Shown: positions 1 through 8,797, counted from the stretch's first letter. The stretch: DNA of 64,000 bases from Rufibacter hautae (GCF_008271695.1 NZ_VKKY01000002.1:1612001-1676000); one strand, 5' to 3'. Translations and numbers: made by a program. Notes: a model not told the origin generated them from the letters alone.

Positions 1-21
1 TAATGAGTGATTCCATCGTTT

Positions 22-198
22 TTATTTATGGTAAAAGGTATGTCTTCTGTAGCCGCCGGAAGAACCGCTTGAGCCACCTGCTTCAGATTCTTCTTTGTCA
101 TCACCTAAGAAACGGGTACCGGTTAGCCCCGCATAGCTGAAATAACCCAGCACCAGTAGGATGTAGCCTAAAAAAATCTGCTTGATGTATTTATTCAT
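22..198 (-). CDS. Small single-span membrane protein, 58 aa, function unknown
   Basis: The start codon lies 8 nt after the stop of the upstream DUF4178 gene, so the two are very likely cotranscribed. The product begins with two lysines and one hydrophobic segment (residues about 8-25), followed by an acidic stretch (DDKEESE, about 33-39) and a Gly/Ser-rich run (GGSSGSSGG, 41-49), and ends basic. This looks like a membrane anchor with a flexible tail. I do not recognise a family. Its place at the end of a DUF4178 pair suggests an accessory role to those proteins, which is inference. Confidence 0.6.
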   Translation of the reverse strand: MNKYIKQIFLGYILLVLGYFSYAGLTGTRFLGDDKEESEAGGSSGSSGGYRRHTFYHK

Positions 199-206
199 AG
201 GGCTGC

Positions 207-1529
207 TTAATTCGATTCATAAGGGGAATAATCGCTGTTCATCCAACGGCTCTTTTCAAAGGTATAATGCCGCCAGCCTTGCACCAGCGGAACCGCCCCT
301 ATTAATAGCAAGGCAATCCAGAAGTTAGACCAGATGGGTACGTCCTGTACCAATTTCAACTGGAACGTTTCTGGCAAAGTGGTCCCATAAGCCATGGTCT
401 CCCGGGAAGGTTGCAGGTACACCTGGTAGGTCCCATGCGGAATAGAGGAAAGAATCTGATCAGTGCCAGGGCTTCCTTCGGTCCAGCGCTCCCCATCTTC
501 AAAGCCTGCGTAAAACTCTACCCCCACTTCTACAAAATATTCTCGGCCTGTCTTCACGTTCAACAGGGAGATGCCGGTGGCAAACCAGGTATTGGTGACC
601 GGAGCCCTAAGAATCACCTGCAAGTTAGTAGCCCCTAAAAAGGAAGACCCGATTTCTAAAGTAGGCCCAGGTACCGGGACCAAAGTTCCTTTGCCCGCCT
701 CCTCCGTCACAGTAAAGGTTTGGTCCAGCAATACCTTGTTCTGGTGGAAAGTAAATAACAGCACCTGAATCAGGAACAAGAGTATGGCCGCTATACCGCC
801 TACCTTGGTGACGTATTGGTAAGAGAAGTTATCTGAGAACGGCTCAACGGCACCCACATCAATCTTGTAGGGCATGGGGCTGGTGATGGAAAACGTTTCC
901 TGTACCGTCTCTGGCTCCATGTGCTCCCCCAGCATCCAGCTTTGGTCTACCTTTGAGAAAGAGTGCGTAAGCATGTAGGGCGGTGCAACATACTCCACAA
1001 ATTGGCTATTGTCTTCGGTGATTTGCCAGGAGAACTCGCCGCGGGCGTACATCACCTGCGAGCGGTATTTGTTATACAGTTTAAACTCCCTGTCTAGGTA
1101 ATACAGCGAAGTAGTGTTTTTTGCGGCTCCTTTTGAGAAATCAGAGACAAACCGGAAGAAGGTCCAGTGACCGTCATATTCTGCTAGAAAAGAATACCCG
1201 TGCACAGGGTTGAAGAGCACATATTCGCGCCACCGATATTTGAAGTTCTGTTCTTTGTACACCACAAAGCCCACTACTTTGTACAGAATGTCCTTTATTC
1301 TTCCCTCACTGCCTATGGGTATTAATGGTTCTTGCTTTTCCCGGCCTACTTTCTTACCAGGTACCAAGCCATTCTCCTGCACATCTGATACACGTGCACA
1401 ACGGTCACAGGCCACGCTTTTCGCTTGGGCGTACGTGTACAATTGGAGCGGATGCTTGCAGTCAGGACATTTTACCTCCAGCGGCAGGGCCGGAAGTTTC
1501 CCTTTTTGGGTTAACTCAAAGCCATTCAT
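207..1529 (-). CDS. DUF4178 domain membrane protein
   Basis: A 440-residue protein with a probable N-terminal zinc ribbon (C21, C24, C41, C44) followed by a DUF4178 beta-rich domain at about residues 70-180, where tryptophan/tyrosine-rich strands such as REYVLFNPVHGYSFL are typical. Two hydrophobic segments (about 243-262 and 403-422) flank an extracytoplasmic region of about 140 residues. The function of DUF4178 is not established. Family members often sit in clusters with small membrane proteins and polyamine-related genes, but those partners would lie outside this window. The start overlaps the end of the upstream DUF4178 gene by 14 nt, indicating translational coupling. Confidence 0.85.
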   Translation of the reverse strand: MNGFELTQKGKLPALPLEVKCPDCKHPLQLYTYAQAKSVACDRCARVSDVQENGLVPGKKVGREKQEPLIPIGSEGRIKDILYKVVGFVVYKEQNFKYRWREYVLFNPVHGYSFLAEYDGHWTFFRFVSDFSKGAAKNTTSLYYLDREFKLYNKYRSQVMYARGEFSWQITEDNSQFVEYVAPPYMLTHSFSKVDQSWMLGEHMEPETVQETFSITSPMPYKIDVGAVEPFSDNFSYQYVTKVGGIAAILLFLIQVLLFTFHQNKVLLDQTFTVTEEAGKGTLVPVPGPTLEIGSSFLGATNLQVILRAPVTNTWFATGISLLNVKTGREYFVEVGVEFYAGFEDGERWTEGSPGTDQILSSIPHGTYQVYLQPSRETMAYGTTLPETFQLKLVQDVPIWSNFWIALLLIGAVPLVQGWRHYTFEKSRWMNSDYSPYESN

Positions 1530-2178
1530 GGTGCACCCGCGTATTTTTCAAGGTCAACTCCTGTAACTCCACATACTTGCCCAGGTAAGCATGGGGCACC
1601 CCAACTCCGGAAGTATGAATGATGCCCATTTGCCCACTCGTATTGAATAACCCGATGGAAGTGAAGTTCTTCTCCAACAAACCTTGGTCAGGCACCTCTC
1701 CTTCCCAGTAAATGGACTTCACTTTATCTATAACTTCTATATCTATAACTTCTATTTCCAGCGAGGATTGTAAAAGGGCAAGGGTACCTCCTACCACTGG
1801 CTCAATGACCGGCTCTAACCCCGTGTAACTAGACTCCAAAAAAAGGCTGTAGTTACCAGCCCAATCCCCCAGCCAACCCGTTTTGCCGTTACTATATAAA
1901 ATGTACCAATGATTGCGGTAGCTTTCTATGAGGAAGTACTGGATGCGCCCAATCACCTCAAACGCTTCATTTTGGTAAGATCCGGTAGCTCCAATCTGCA
2001 GAATGCTCAATTCTTCTCTCACCGGTTCTGCTTTCTGGATGCCTGCGCCCTCCACCCGAATTTTCCGGTTAATGGTGAAGCAAGTTGGGCACACTTGCGC
2101 CAGGGAATATTCAGTTTTGAAAACCAGGGGAGAACTACAGGAGGGGCATGAAAAGGCAATGCCCACGGGTGTCATCAT
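1516..2178 (-). CDS. DUF4178 domain protein, soluble paralogue
   Basis: A 220-residue protein with the same plan as its downstream neighbour but without membrane segments. It has a CxxC pair near the N terminus (C11/C14 with C30/C33), consistent with a zinc ribbon, and then a DUF4178-type domain (GATGSYQNEAFEVIGRIQYF onward, about residues 63-190). Its last 14 nt overlap the next gene. It appears to be the first gene of an operon that reads out of the window to the left. The role is unknown; two fused zinc-ribbon/DUF4178 modules in tandem suggest a complex of related subunits, which is inference. Confidence 0.8.
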   Translation of the reverse strand: MMTPVGIAFSCPSCSSPLVFKTEYSLAQVCPTCFTINRKIRVEGAGIQKAEPVREELSILQIGATGSYQNEAFEVIGRIQYFLIESYRNHWYILYSNGKTGWLGDWAGNYSLFLESSYTGLEPVIEPVVGGTLALLQSSLEIEVIDIEVIDKVKSIYWEGEVPDQGLLEKNFTSIGLFNTSGQMGIIHTSGVGVPHAYLGKYVELQELTLKNTRVHHEWL

Positions 2179-2549
2179 ACAATTGTGAATGGGTCAAACG
2201 ATAGTGGTAGCTAAAGACCTCGCCTGTTTTAAGCTTGATTTTCTAAAAATAAGACTAAAATATTGAAATCAATACTGCCTGCCACCTGAAAAGAAACGCT
2301 ATTGCTAAAATTCAAAATCAACCCTTAAATTTTCTGAAGCAGCATTCCTGCCCTTGTCCTTCATGTGAATTACCTTCTAAAAGCCAAACAAAAGGATTTC
2401 AGGAGGTATAAACTACTCTGTATTAGCTTATTCAAACAAGGCAACTACTTGAATGAATTGTGAAGCAAGAACTAGTTGGTACTTGTCGAGGAAATATTGC
2501 TCAAAGGCAGTTTCATACAATGCGAGGAAAATATTTTTCAGGCAACATA

Positions 2550-2579
2550 TTGCAAATGCAAGGAGTACTACTAACTTTG
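2550..2579 (+). promoter_or_regulatory. Bacteroidota-type promoter of the XrtN operon
   Basis: TTG at 2550-2552 is followed after 19 nt by TAACTTTG at 2572-2579, matching the Bacteroidota -33/-7 pair (TTTG and TAnnTTTG). Transcription should start near 2586, which places the start codon of the first gene at 2598 and excludes the longer upstream frame. Confidence 0.7.
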
Positions 2580-2596
2580 AAACACAAAGTACTTTA
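2573..2596 (+). repeat. 24-bp direct repeat, copy 1 (second copy 3564-3587)
   Basis: The 24 bases at 2573-2596 recur exactly at 3564-3587. Copy 1 covers the 3' part of the -7 box through the leader to just before the first start codon. Copy 2 starts three bases into the VIT-protein gene. Each copy contains CTTTG-N5-CAAAG and the palindrome AAAGTACTTT. They may be operators for the winged-helix regulator encoded between them. Confidence 0.7.
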
Positions 2597-2597
2597 C

Positions 2598-3227
2598 ATG
2601 GCTACACAACTAGAACACCTAGAAACCCTGAAAGAGATCCGGCGCATCATGGACCGGTCTTCCCGCTTTATTTCCTTAAGTGGTTTGTCTGGCGTATTTG
2701 CCGGCATTTTCGCCTTACTAGGTGCCGGAGTAGTGAACTGGTACCTTGACAGTCACCATTTGGTGACCCGCAACATGTATGAAGTCACCCCTAATTGGGA
2801 CACAGTTGTTTTTCTTTGCTTGGTTGCCGCGGCTGTACTAGTAGCTGCGTTAAGTTCCGGCATCTTCTTTACCGTAAGAAAAGCCCGCCAAGCGAACCAG
2901 TTGGTGTGGGATAACCAGATAAAACGACTACTGGTCAACCTGGCCATTCCGCTGGGCGCGGGGGGTATTTTCTGTGGCGTGTTGCTGTACCACCAAGTCA
3001 TTTACCTCATTGCTCCTAGCATGTTACTCTTCTATGGCCTGGCACTTCTGAACGCAAGCAAGTACACCCTGCGTGACATTTACTATTTGGGCCTCTGCGA
3101 GATGGGATTAGGGTTGATGGCTTGCTTCTTCATTGGATATGGCTTGCTTTCCTGGACCATCGGGTTTGGTGTGCTGCATATCCTGTACGGCGCCATCATG
3201 TATTTCAAGTATGACCGGAAGGCCTAG
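2598..3227 (+). CDS. Polytopic membrane protein of the XrtN operon
   Basis: A 209-residue protein starting MATQLEHLETLKEI. The start at 2598 is chosen because the promoter -7 box lies at 2572-2579, so the longer frame from 2460 cannot be translated from this transcript. After a charged amphipathic helix (about 5-22) there are five or six hydrophobic segments spread over residues 27-205. No enzymatic motif is visible. It is the first gene of a four-gene operon and lies 5 nt before the regulator gene. Similar membrane protein plus winged-helix pairs precede CreD-like genes in Bacteroidota. A sensing or regulatory membrane role is inference. Confidence 0.7.
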   Translation: MATQLEHLETLKEIRRIMDRSSRFISLSGLSGVFAGIFALLGAGVVNWYLDSHHLVTRNMYEVTPNWDTVVFLCLVAAAVLVAALSSGIFFTVRKARQANQLVWDNQIKRLLVNLAIPLGAGGIFCGVLLYHQVIYLIAPSMLLFYGLALLNASKYTLRDIYYLGLCEMGLGLMACFFIGYGLLSWTIGFGVLHILYGAIMYFKYDRKA

Positions 3228-3232
3228 GTGGT

Positions 3233-3571
3233 ATGGGGATGACTTATCTGGAGCAGATGAACAAAGCCTTCGAGAGCAAGGCGCGGCTAGGCATCATGTC
3301 GGTGCTGATGGTGCGGGAACGGGCAGATTTCAGCACCCTCAAAGAAACCCTGCACCTCACCGATGGCAACCTGGCCAGCCACCTGCGTGCGCTTGAAGTG
3401 GCCACGTACCTGAAAGTAGACAAACAGTATTTAGACCGAAAACCCTACACCACTTATGCTGCCACCGAGTACGGTAAAAATGCCTTCCACCAGCACCTGA
3501 ACGCCTTTGAACAACTCATTTTAAATAACAGACTCAATACTCCATCAAAAAAATTTAACTATGAACTTTGA
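3233..3571 (+). CDS. Winged helix-turn-helix transcriptional regulator
   Basis: A small (112-residue) DNA-binding protein. The region around residues 18-60 (ARLGIMSVLMVRERADFSTL, then LTDGNLASHLRALE) reads as a MarR/ArsR-like winged helix with recognition helix DGNLASHLRALE, followed by a beta wing containing the RKPYTTYAAT segment. ATG codons at 3233 and 3239 are both possible. Its 3' end overlaps the VIT-protein gene by 11 nt, so translation is probably coupled. It sits between the two copies of the 24-bp repeat, which makes autoregulation of the XrtN operon a reasonable guess. Confidence 0.8.
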   Translation: MGMTYLEQMNKAFESKARLGIMSVLMVRERADFSTLKETLHLTDGNLASHLRALEVATYLKVDKQYLDRKPYTTYAATEYGKNAFHQHLNAFEQLILNNRLNTPSKKFNYEL

Positions 3572-6107
3572 AACACAAAGTACTTTAAGCAAACCCACCC
3601 CAGAAGAGACATCCCCGCAACTGACGAAGAAACCTTTACTTCTTACCGGCTTCATCCTGATTATCATCTCCTACAGCATTTTCCTCCTAAAGGAATGGCG
3701 CTTATGGGAGCATGGAGAAAGCTTTGGGGGCATTTTCCTGTTCAATTACCTGATTGCGGCAGGTTACTTCCTCACCTTGGTGTTCCGCAAGTTCTTCCGC
3801 TTCAAGGAGCCGTTGCAGATGTTAAATCACCTGATGCTGTTTCTGGTCTTAGGGCTGATCAGTGATTTCGCGCTGAATAAGGAAATGAAGATTTTCCTAC
3901 CATCCGTAGATTGGTTTACCGGGTGGCTGATCCTTACCTCTCTGGCCATGATGGGCTATTCTTTCAGATCTTTGCTTCCCAGGGCGCTTCAGTTGACGAT
4001 GGTATTTCTTCTGGGAACCGGGGTGGTTTTGTTCAGCTATTTCTCGCTCTATTTGGCTCCTTACTACTTTGTGGGAGCCATAGGTGCCATTGCCTTGGGC
4101 ATTGGGTTGCACATCTTTATTCCTTTGTGTTCGGCCATCGCGGTGGTAGTAGCCGTGAAGCGGATGAGCCAGGCAGACACCACGGTGCTGCGGACCTTTG
4201 TGTCCGGAATTTCGGTGACGCTGTTGTTTGCCTTGGTTTACCTGAGTCTTTGGCAATCAGGAGTGGAGAAGGTCAACCGGATCCTGAACTCGTACCAGGT
4301 ACAGGAAAACCAGGACCTGCCTCGGTGGGTGGCGTTGAGCCAGCAGGTGCCCACCACCCCAATCTTCGAACGCATTGTGCAGTCTGACTTGGTGTACCAA
4401 ACCGCCAGCGAGACGTTCGACGTCTTTGGAATGCCAAATCGGCAGTTTGAGGAACAACAACGGCATGACCCCATGGTGGTAGTGGCCACCCGACTTTTCC
4501 GCAAGCCCGATCTTTCTACCCAGGAGCGGGTGAAAATCATGGAGAGCCGGTTCAATGCCCGCCACCTGGCCCAGGAGCGCTTATGGTCTGGCACGCACCT
4601 ATCCACCAGCAATGTCATCACCCAGGCCCAGATATTCCCGCAGCATCGTTTTAGTTACACCGAGAAGATTTTGACGGTGTATAACAACCACGCCAGCAAC
4701 TGGGGACAAGAGGAAGCCATTTACACCTTTCAATTACCAGAGGGCAGCGTGGTCACGTCGCTTTCCTTGTGGATCAACGGGCGGGAGGAAAAAGGCTATC
4801 TTACCACCCAAAGCAAAGCCGATAGTGCCTACAAAACCGTGGTAGGCGTGGAGGCCCGAGACCCCTCGGTGGTGCATTGGCAGGAAGGCAATACCGTGAG
4901 CGTGCGGGTTTTTCCGTGCACCCCACAGGAAAGCCGCCAGTTCAAGATTGGGGTTACCTCTCCCCTCCGCTTAGAAGGCGGAAATTTGGTGTATGAAAAC
5001 ATCTTCTTTGACGGCCCTTCGCCTAAAAACGCCGCAGAAACAGCCATTATTCGGGTGGAAGGTGACACCGTCCCAGCAGACTTGCCCAGTGGTTTTGAGC
5101 CGACAACTCTTGGCAGGTTTGAACGCTACGGCGCTTACTCCCCAGATTGGAAGTTTAAAGTGAAAGCCTCCAACGTCAGTCCTGCTGGTTTTGCCTTTGA
5201 GGGACAAACCTACCACATGCAGCCGCACAAACCAGAATACGAACCATTCCAGCCCACCCGGGTTTACCTTGACCTGAACAAATCCTGGACCCTGAAGGAA
5301 TTTACCTCGGTGTGGGCGGCGGTGAAAGGCGCCAAGGTGTACGCCTACGGTTCTTCCATGACGAAACTCACCCCCGAAAACCACCTCACGGTGTTCCAGC
5401 TTCTTCAGGAGCAAAACTTCTCGCTGTTTCCGCTGCACCTGGTCAAAGACCCCGAACAAGCCCTCATCATCAGCAAAAGCACCGGCAACTCTCCCAATCT
5501 AAAGGATTTGGAAGGCAGCCGTTTCGCAGATGAATTTGCAAAAACAGCCTCAAAACAGAAGTCCATCCGGCTATTCCATTTAACAGGACAACCTTCGCCC
5601 TACCTCAGAACTTTGAAGGAACTGAGGTTGATTCAGTTCGCCCAAGGTTCTTCTGCTGAGTTGGCGCAACTTTTAACCGAAAAAAAGTTTGTAAGACCTG
5701 ACTCTGATCCCAATGCCGTGGTTTTGGACGAAGCTCAAATAAAGATATCCCGCACCCCGTCTACTGCTACTTCCCAACTAAATGGCCCTGATCATTTGAT
5801 GCGCCTTTTTGCCTATAATCACTTACTGCAACAAATTGGCCCTAAGTATTTCCAGAAGGACTTTCTGGAGACAAACCTGATTGAAGAGGCAGCCCAGGCC
5901 AATGTGGTAAGCCCGCTTTCCAGCTTGGTGGTTCTGGAAACCAAAAAAGACTATGAACGCTTCGGGATTGAAGAAAGCAAGAACAGCCTGGGAAATGCCA
6001 GTGTGAAATCTTCTGGCGCCGTTCCTGAGCCACACGAATGGGCCCTTATCATCATTGTACTCCTGGTCGTATCTATTTCGGTTCTCAAGCCTCGGCTACT
6101 ATCATGA
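3561..6107 (+). CDS. XrtN system VIT domain protein (exosortase N substrate)
   Basis: An 848-residue protein. The N-terminal part (about 25-235) contains six or so membrane segments. Residues about 360-480 form a vault/inter-alpha-trypsin (VIT) domain (FSYTEKILTVYNNHASN onward). The C terminus carries a sorting signal: PEPHEW at 822-827, a hydrophobic stretch of about 16 residues, then a short basic end (KPRLL). This tripartite signal is the type recognised by exosortases, and the downstream gene encodes exosortase N. The stop overlaps the xrtN start as ATGA. Presumably it is processed by XrtN within the envelope. The cellular role of these proteins is not known. Confidence 0.88.
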   Translation: MNFETQSTLSKPTPEETSPQLTKKPLLLTGFILIIISYSIFLLKEWRLWEHGESFGGIFLFNYLIAAGYFLTLVFRKFFRFKEPLQMLNHLMLFLVLGLISDFALNKEMKIFLPSVDWFTGWLILTSLAMMGYSFRSLLPRALQLTMVFLLGTGVVLFSYFSLYLAPYYFVGAIGAIALGIGLHIFIPLCSAIAVVVAVKRMSQADTTVLRTFVSGISVTLLFALVYLSLWQSGVEKVNRILNSYQVQENQDLPRWVALSQQVPTTPIFERIVQSDLVYQTASETFDVFGMPNRQFEEQQRHDPMVVVATRLFRKPDLSTQERVKIMESRFNARHLAQERLWSGTHLSTSNVITQAQIFPQHRFSYTEKILTVYNNHASNWGQEEAIYTFQLPEGSVVTSLSLWINGREEKGYLTTQSKADSAYKTVVGVEARDPSVVHWQEGNTVSVRVFPCTPQESRQFKIGVTSPLRLEGGNLVYENIFFDGPSPKNAAETAIIRVEGDTVPADLPSGFEPTTLGRFERYGAYSPDWKFKVKASNVSPAGFAFEGQTYHMQPHKPEYEPFQPTRVYLDLNKSWTLKEFTSVWAAVKGAKVYAYGSSMTKLTPENHLTVFQLLQEQNFSLFPLHLVKDPEQALIISKSTGNSPNLKDLEGSRFADEFAKTASKQKSIRLFHLTGQPSPYLRTLKELRLIQFAQGSSAELAQLLTEKKFVRPDSDPNAVVLDEAQIKISRTPSTATSQLNGPDHLMRLFAYNHLLQQIGPKYFQKDFLETNLIEEAAQANVVSPLSSLVVLETKKDYERFGIEESKNSLGNASVKSSGAVPEPHEWALIIIVLLVVSISVLKPRLLS

Positions 6108-7459
6108 TGCACCTACCTCTTAATTCCTCCAGGCTTCTCCTCCCGCAACGCTATCTGTTAGCATGGTTGATCGGCATGGGCTATCTGCTCACTGCCGCCT
6201 TTTTCCTGCGCCAATACTTGCTCTGGAATCCGCAGTGGCTTTTGGGACTTGCCTTGCTTCCGTTCATCACCTTGCGCACGCCCCAGAAAACCTCGCCTCT
6301 TCTTTTATTGGTCACCGGGTGCATCCTGGCATTTTCGGGGTACTACCAGATTACCACGGTATATTTTTTTGGTTTTCTGCTGGTGCTATGGTTTGCCGCG
6401 CAAACGCTGCTGGGCCGATCAGGGATTTACCCCCTGCTCATGCTTTCGGTGGCTTCCCCTATTTTCGGGTACGTGGCAGATATCCTGAGCTTTCCCCTTC
6501 GGCTGGAGCTTACCAGGGCTGCAGCCTTCCTCATAGGTTTTATGTATGATTCGGCAAAAGCGGCCGGAAACATCATCTTACTGAACGGGCAAGAGTACTC
6601 CGTTGATCCGGCGTGTGCAGGCCTTCACTTGCTATCCTTCTCCTTTATGATAGCGGTTTTCCTGCTCGCGCACGTGCACCGCACCCAACAGAAAGCCTGG
6701 ACCACCTGGATGTTGTTTGGATTACTGCTCCTGGTCCTGGGTCTTAACCTGGTTAGTAACCTCCTTCGGATCTTGGTATTGGTATTGCTGCAAATTGGTC
6801 CTTCCAACCCCATGCACGATGTGGTTGGCCTACTTTGCCTGGTGCTGTACACCCTCTTACCTTTTTACTTTCTGGCCAGAAAAGCATCTATGAGACTACC
6901 GCGCACGGAACAGCCAGAAACCCCTCAGTGGGTTTTTCCTAAGAAGGTTCTTTGGCTACATGTAGGATTGCTGGTGAGTGTGACCGTGTGTGGGTTTAAA
7001 GTGCAGCAAAAAAAGGTATCTTCCCAAATAGTAGCCCAAATACAGGCGCCGGGTTTTCAAAAGGAATTGCTGCAAGATGGAGTGCATAAATTCACCAATG
7101 AAAAAGCCCTTATCTACATGAAACCAATCAGGGCCTTTTACTCCACAGAGCATCACCCCATGATTTGCTGGGAAGGAAGCGGCTATTTGTTTCAGAACAT
7201 CAGTCTTGGTGATATTGGGGGCCACCTGGTTTACACGGGCATTCTCAAGAAAGAGAAAGCGCTTTTACATACTGCCTGGTGGATGGACAATGGGCAGTAC
7301 CAAACCGTTGAACAAGCAGATTGGCGCTGGCGCATGGCAAAGGGAGAACCGGCGTTCCACCTGGTCAACGTTACGGCCGCCTCTGAGGAAGAACTAGTAA
7401 GGCAAGTAACCCAATTGCTGGAAAGCAAAGCCATCACAAACAAAGTAGCGCACAGGTAA
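6104..7459 (+). CDS. xrtN: Exosortase N with C-terminal EpsI-like domain
   Basis: A 451-residue multipass membrane transpeptidase-like enzyme. The exosortase signature is intact: catalytic Cys171 in DPACAGLHLL, Arg222 in SNLLRILVL and His238 in NPMHDVVG, spread over eight or so membrane segments (about 15-285). After a linker, residues about 305-450 form a periplasmic EpsI-like (DUF3485) domain with CWEGSGY and LHTAWWMDNG motifs. The ATG at 6104 overlaps the stop of the substrate gene by 4 nt; the longer frame from 6038 lies inside that gene. It should cleave after the PEP motif of its neighbour and transfer it to an envelope acceptor. A 30-bp palindrome lies 35 nt downstream. Confidence 0.92.
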   Translation: MMHLPLNSSRLLLPQRYLLAWLIGMGYLLTAAFFLRQYLLWNPQWLLGLALLPFITLRTPQKTSPLLLLVTGCILAFSGYYQITTVYFFGFLLVLWFAAQTLLGRSGIYPLLMLSVASPIFGYVADILSFPLRLELTRAAAFLIGFMYDSAKAAGNIILLNGQEYSVDPACAGLHLLSFSFMIAVFLLAHVHRTQQKAWTTWMLFGLLLLVLGLNLVSNLLRILVLVLLQIGPSNPMHDVVGLLCLVLYTLLPFYFLARKASMRLPRTEQPETPQWVFPKKVLWLHVGLLVSVTVCGFKVQQKKVSSQIVAQIQAPGFQKELLQDGVHKFTNEKALIYMKPIRAFYSTEHHPMICWEGSGYLFQNISLGDIGGHLVYTGILKKEKALLHTAWWMDNGQYQTVEQADWRWRMAKGEPAFHLVNVTAASEEELVRQVTQLLESKAITNKVAHR

Positions 7460-7493
7460 GCTGCACCAAGTCTTCATTCCCCAATACTCAGTA

Positions 7494-7556
7494 AAGTTGA
7501 ATGCCCTGTTTTGCGGCTGTTTTGGTAAAACAGCCGCAAAACAGGGCATTCAACTT
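7494..7556. terminator. Perfect 30-bp palindrome between convergent genes
   Basis: Arms 7494-7523 and 7527-7556 are exact reverse complements with a 3-nt loop. It lies between the stop of xrtN and the stop of the MFS gene, which converge here, so it probably acts as a bidirectional terminator. Its core (CTGTTTTGCGGCTGTTTT and complement) matches the dispersed palindrome family of this window and is the only perfect copy. Confidence 0.85.
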
Positions 7557-7570
7557 AATGTAGGTTCAGA

Positions 7571-8797
7571 TTACAATTCAGGTACTGCACCGGCCAACTC
7601 GGCTTGCCGGTAGTCTTTGGCGCTTTGTTGACCCAGGAAATAGATCAGAATGCCACCTATGGTACAAGAGGTCATGACGGCTACCATGGGCAAGGCCGTG
7701 CCGTTGTGGAGTAAACTCACCGCGCCCGAAACCAAAGCCCCGATACCCATCCGGAAGCTTCCTCCCAAAGCGGAGGCGCTACCGGCAAAACGGGAGAAAG
7801 GCGCCAGAGACAAAGCCGAGGCATTTGGCGCGGTAAGCCCCTGCCCCAGCAGAAAGAGGAACAGCACGATGATCAGGCCCAGTTGGTCAAACCAGCCGGC
7901 ATACACCCCCAGCACCATCAGGGTTCCTACCACGGTCTGGTAAAGAAGGCCCATTCTGATGATCTGCTCGCTTTTGAGTTTCCGCAACAGGATGTGGTTG
8001 AACTGCGGCGAGCCGATCATGGCCACCGAAAGAATGGCGAATATCCAGCCGTATTCCTGCTCACTCACCTTGTAGATGTTCATGAACACGTCTGGGGAGC
8101 CGGAGATGTAGGCAAAGGGGGCTGCGGAGGCAATTCCGCCTACCAGGGTATACACCAGAAATTGCGGGTTGCGCAGCACAGTGAGGAAATTGCCAAGCAC
8201 CGCCTTCGGTTTAAGCGACATGGAAGCATCAGGCTGTTTTCCTTCGGGCAAGGCAAAGAAAATCCCAGTCAGAATCAACAGGGTAATACCGCCCAAAGCC
8301 AGGAACACCGATGGCCAGCCGAACGCCGCCGTCATGTAACCGCCCACCGTGGGCGCAATCATGGGCGACACGGCAATTACCAGAATCAACCAGGAGAAAA
8401 CCTTTGCGGTCTCCGTGACCGGGAACAGGTCCCTAACCAGGGCCTGCGCCGCCACCATACCCGCACATCCGCCAACTGCCTGCAGAAAGCGCATGCTGAT
8501 GAGCATATCGGGGGAAGTGGACATGGCACACCCGATGGAGGCCAATATGTACACGCCCAAGCCCACGTACAAGGGGTACTTACGCCCGAAACGATCTAGC
8601 AGTGGTCCGTATAACAACTGCCCCGCCGAAATACCAATAAGATAGGCTGTTAGAGAAAGCTGAACGGTAGAAATGGTGGTATGAAGATCCTCGGCAATGG
8701 CCGGAAAGCCCGGCAGGTACATGTCAATGGAAAAGGGACTGATGGTGGAGAGGGAGCCCAGAATCAGGATAATAAGGAAATACTGTTTACGCGTCAT
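7571..8797 (-). CDS. Bcr/CflA-type MFS multidrug efflux transporter
   Basis: A 408-residue, 12-span drug:proton antiporter of the inner membrane. The start MTRKQYFLIILILGS at 8797 is preferred over the upstream ATG at 8845 because a -7 box (TACCTTTG) lies at 8824-8817, between the two. Family marks include the first-span motif SPFSIDMYLPGFPAIA, the loop 2-3 signature GPLLDRFGRKYPL and the motif around FLQAVGGCAGMVAAQALVRD in span 5. Substrates of Bcr/CflA members include bicyclomycin and chloramphenicol, but the actual substrate cannot be told from sequence. It stands alone between non-coding regions. Confidence 0.88.
   Translation of the reverse strand: MTRKQYFLIILILGSLSTISPFSIDMYLPGFPAIAEDLHTTISTVQLSLTAYLIGISAGQLLYGPLLDRFGRKYPLYVGLGVYILASIGCAMSTSPDMLISMRFLQAVGGCAGMVAAQALVRDLFPVTETAKVFSWLILVIAVSPMIAPTVGGYMTAAFGWPSVFLALGGITLLILTGIFFALPEGKQPDASMSLKPKAVLGNFLTVLRNPQFLVYTLVGGIASAAPFAYISGSPDVFMNIYKVSEQEYGWIFAILSVAMIGSPQFNHILLRKLKSEQIIRMGLLYQTVVGTLMVLGVYAGWFDQLGLIIVLFLFLLGQGLTAPNASALSLAPFSRFAGSASALGGSFRMGIGALVSGAVSLLHNGTALPMVAVMTSCTIGGILIYFLGQQSAKDYRQAELAGAVPEL

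Larger units (their letters stand above)
2179..2597. other. Divergent intergenic region with promoter and degenerate repeat
   Basis: This 419-nt gap separates the minus-strand DUF4178 operon from the plus-strand XrtN operon. It holds a degenerate copy of the dispersed palindrome (2223-2260) and the XrtN operon promoter. Open frames that begin inside it upstream of 2598 overlap the promoter and are not believed. Confidence 0.6.

Noticed and set aside
2460-2597. Longer N terminus for the first XrtN-operon gene
   Set aside because: The frame runs through the -33/-7 promoter, so the ATG at 2598 is the sensible start.
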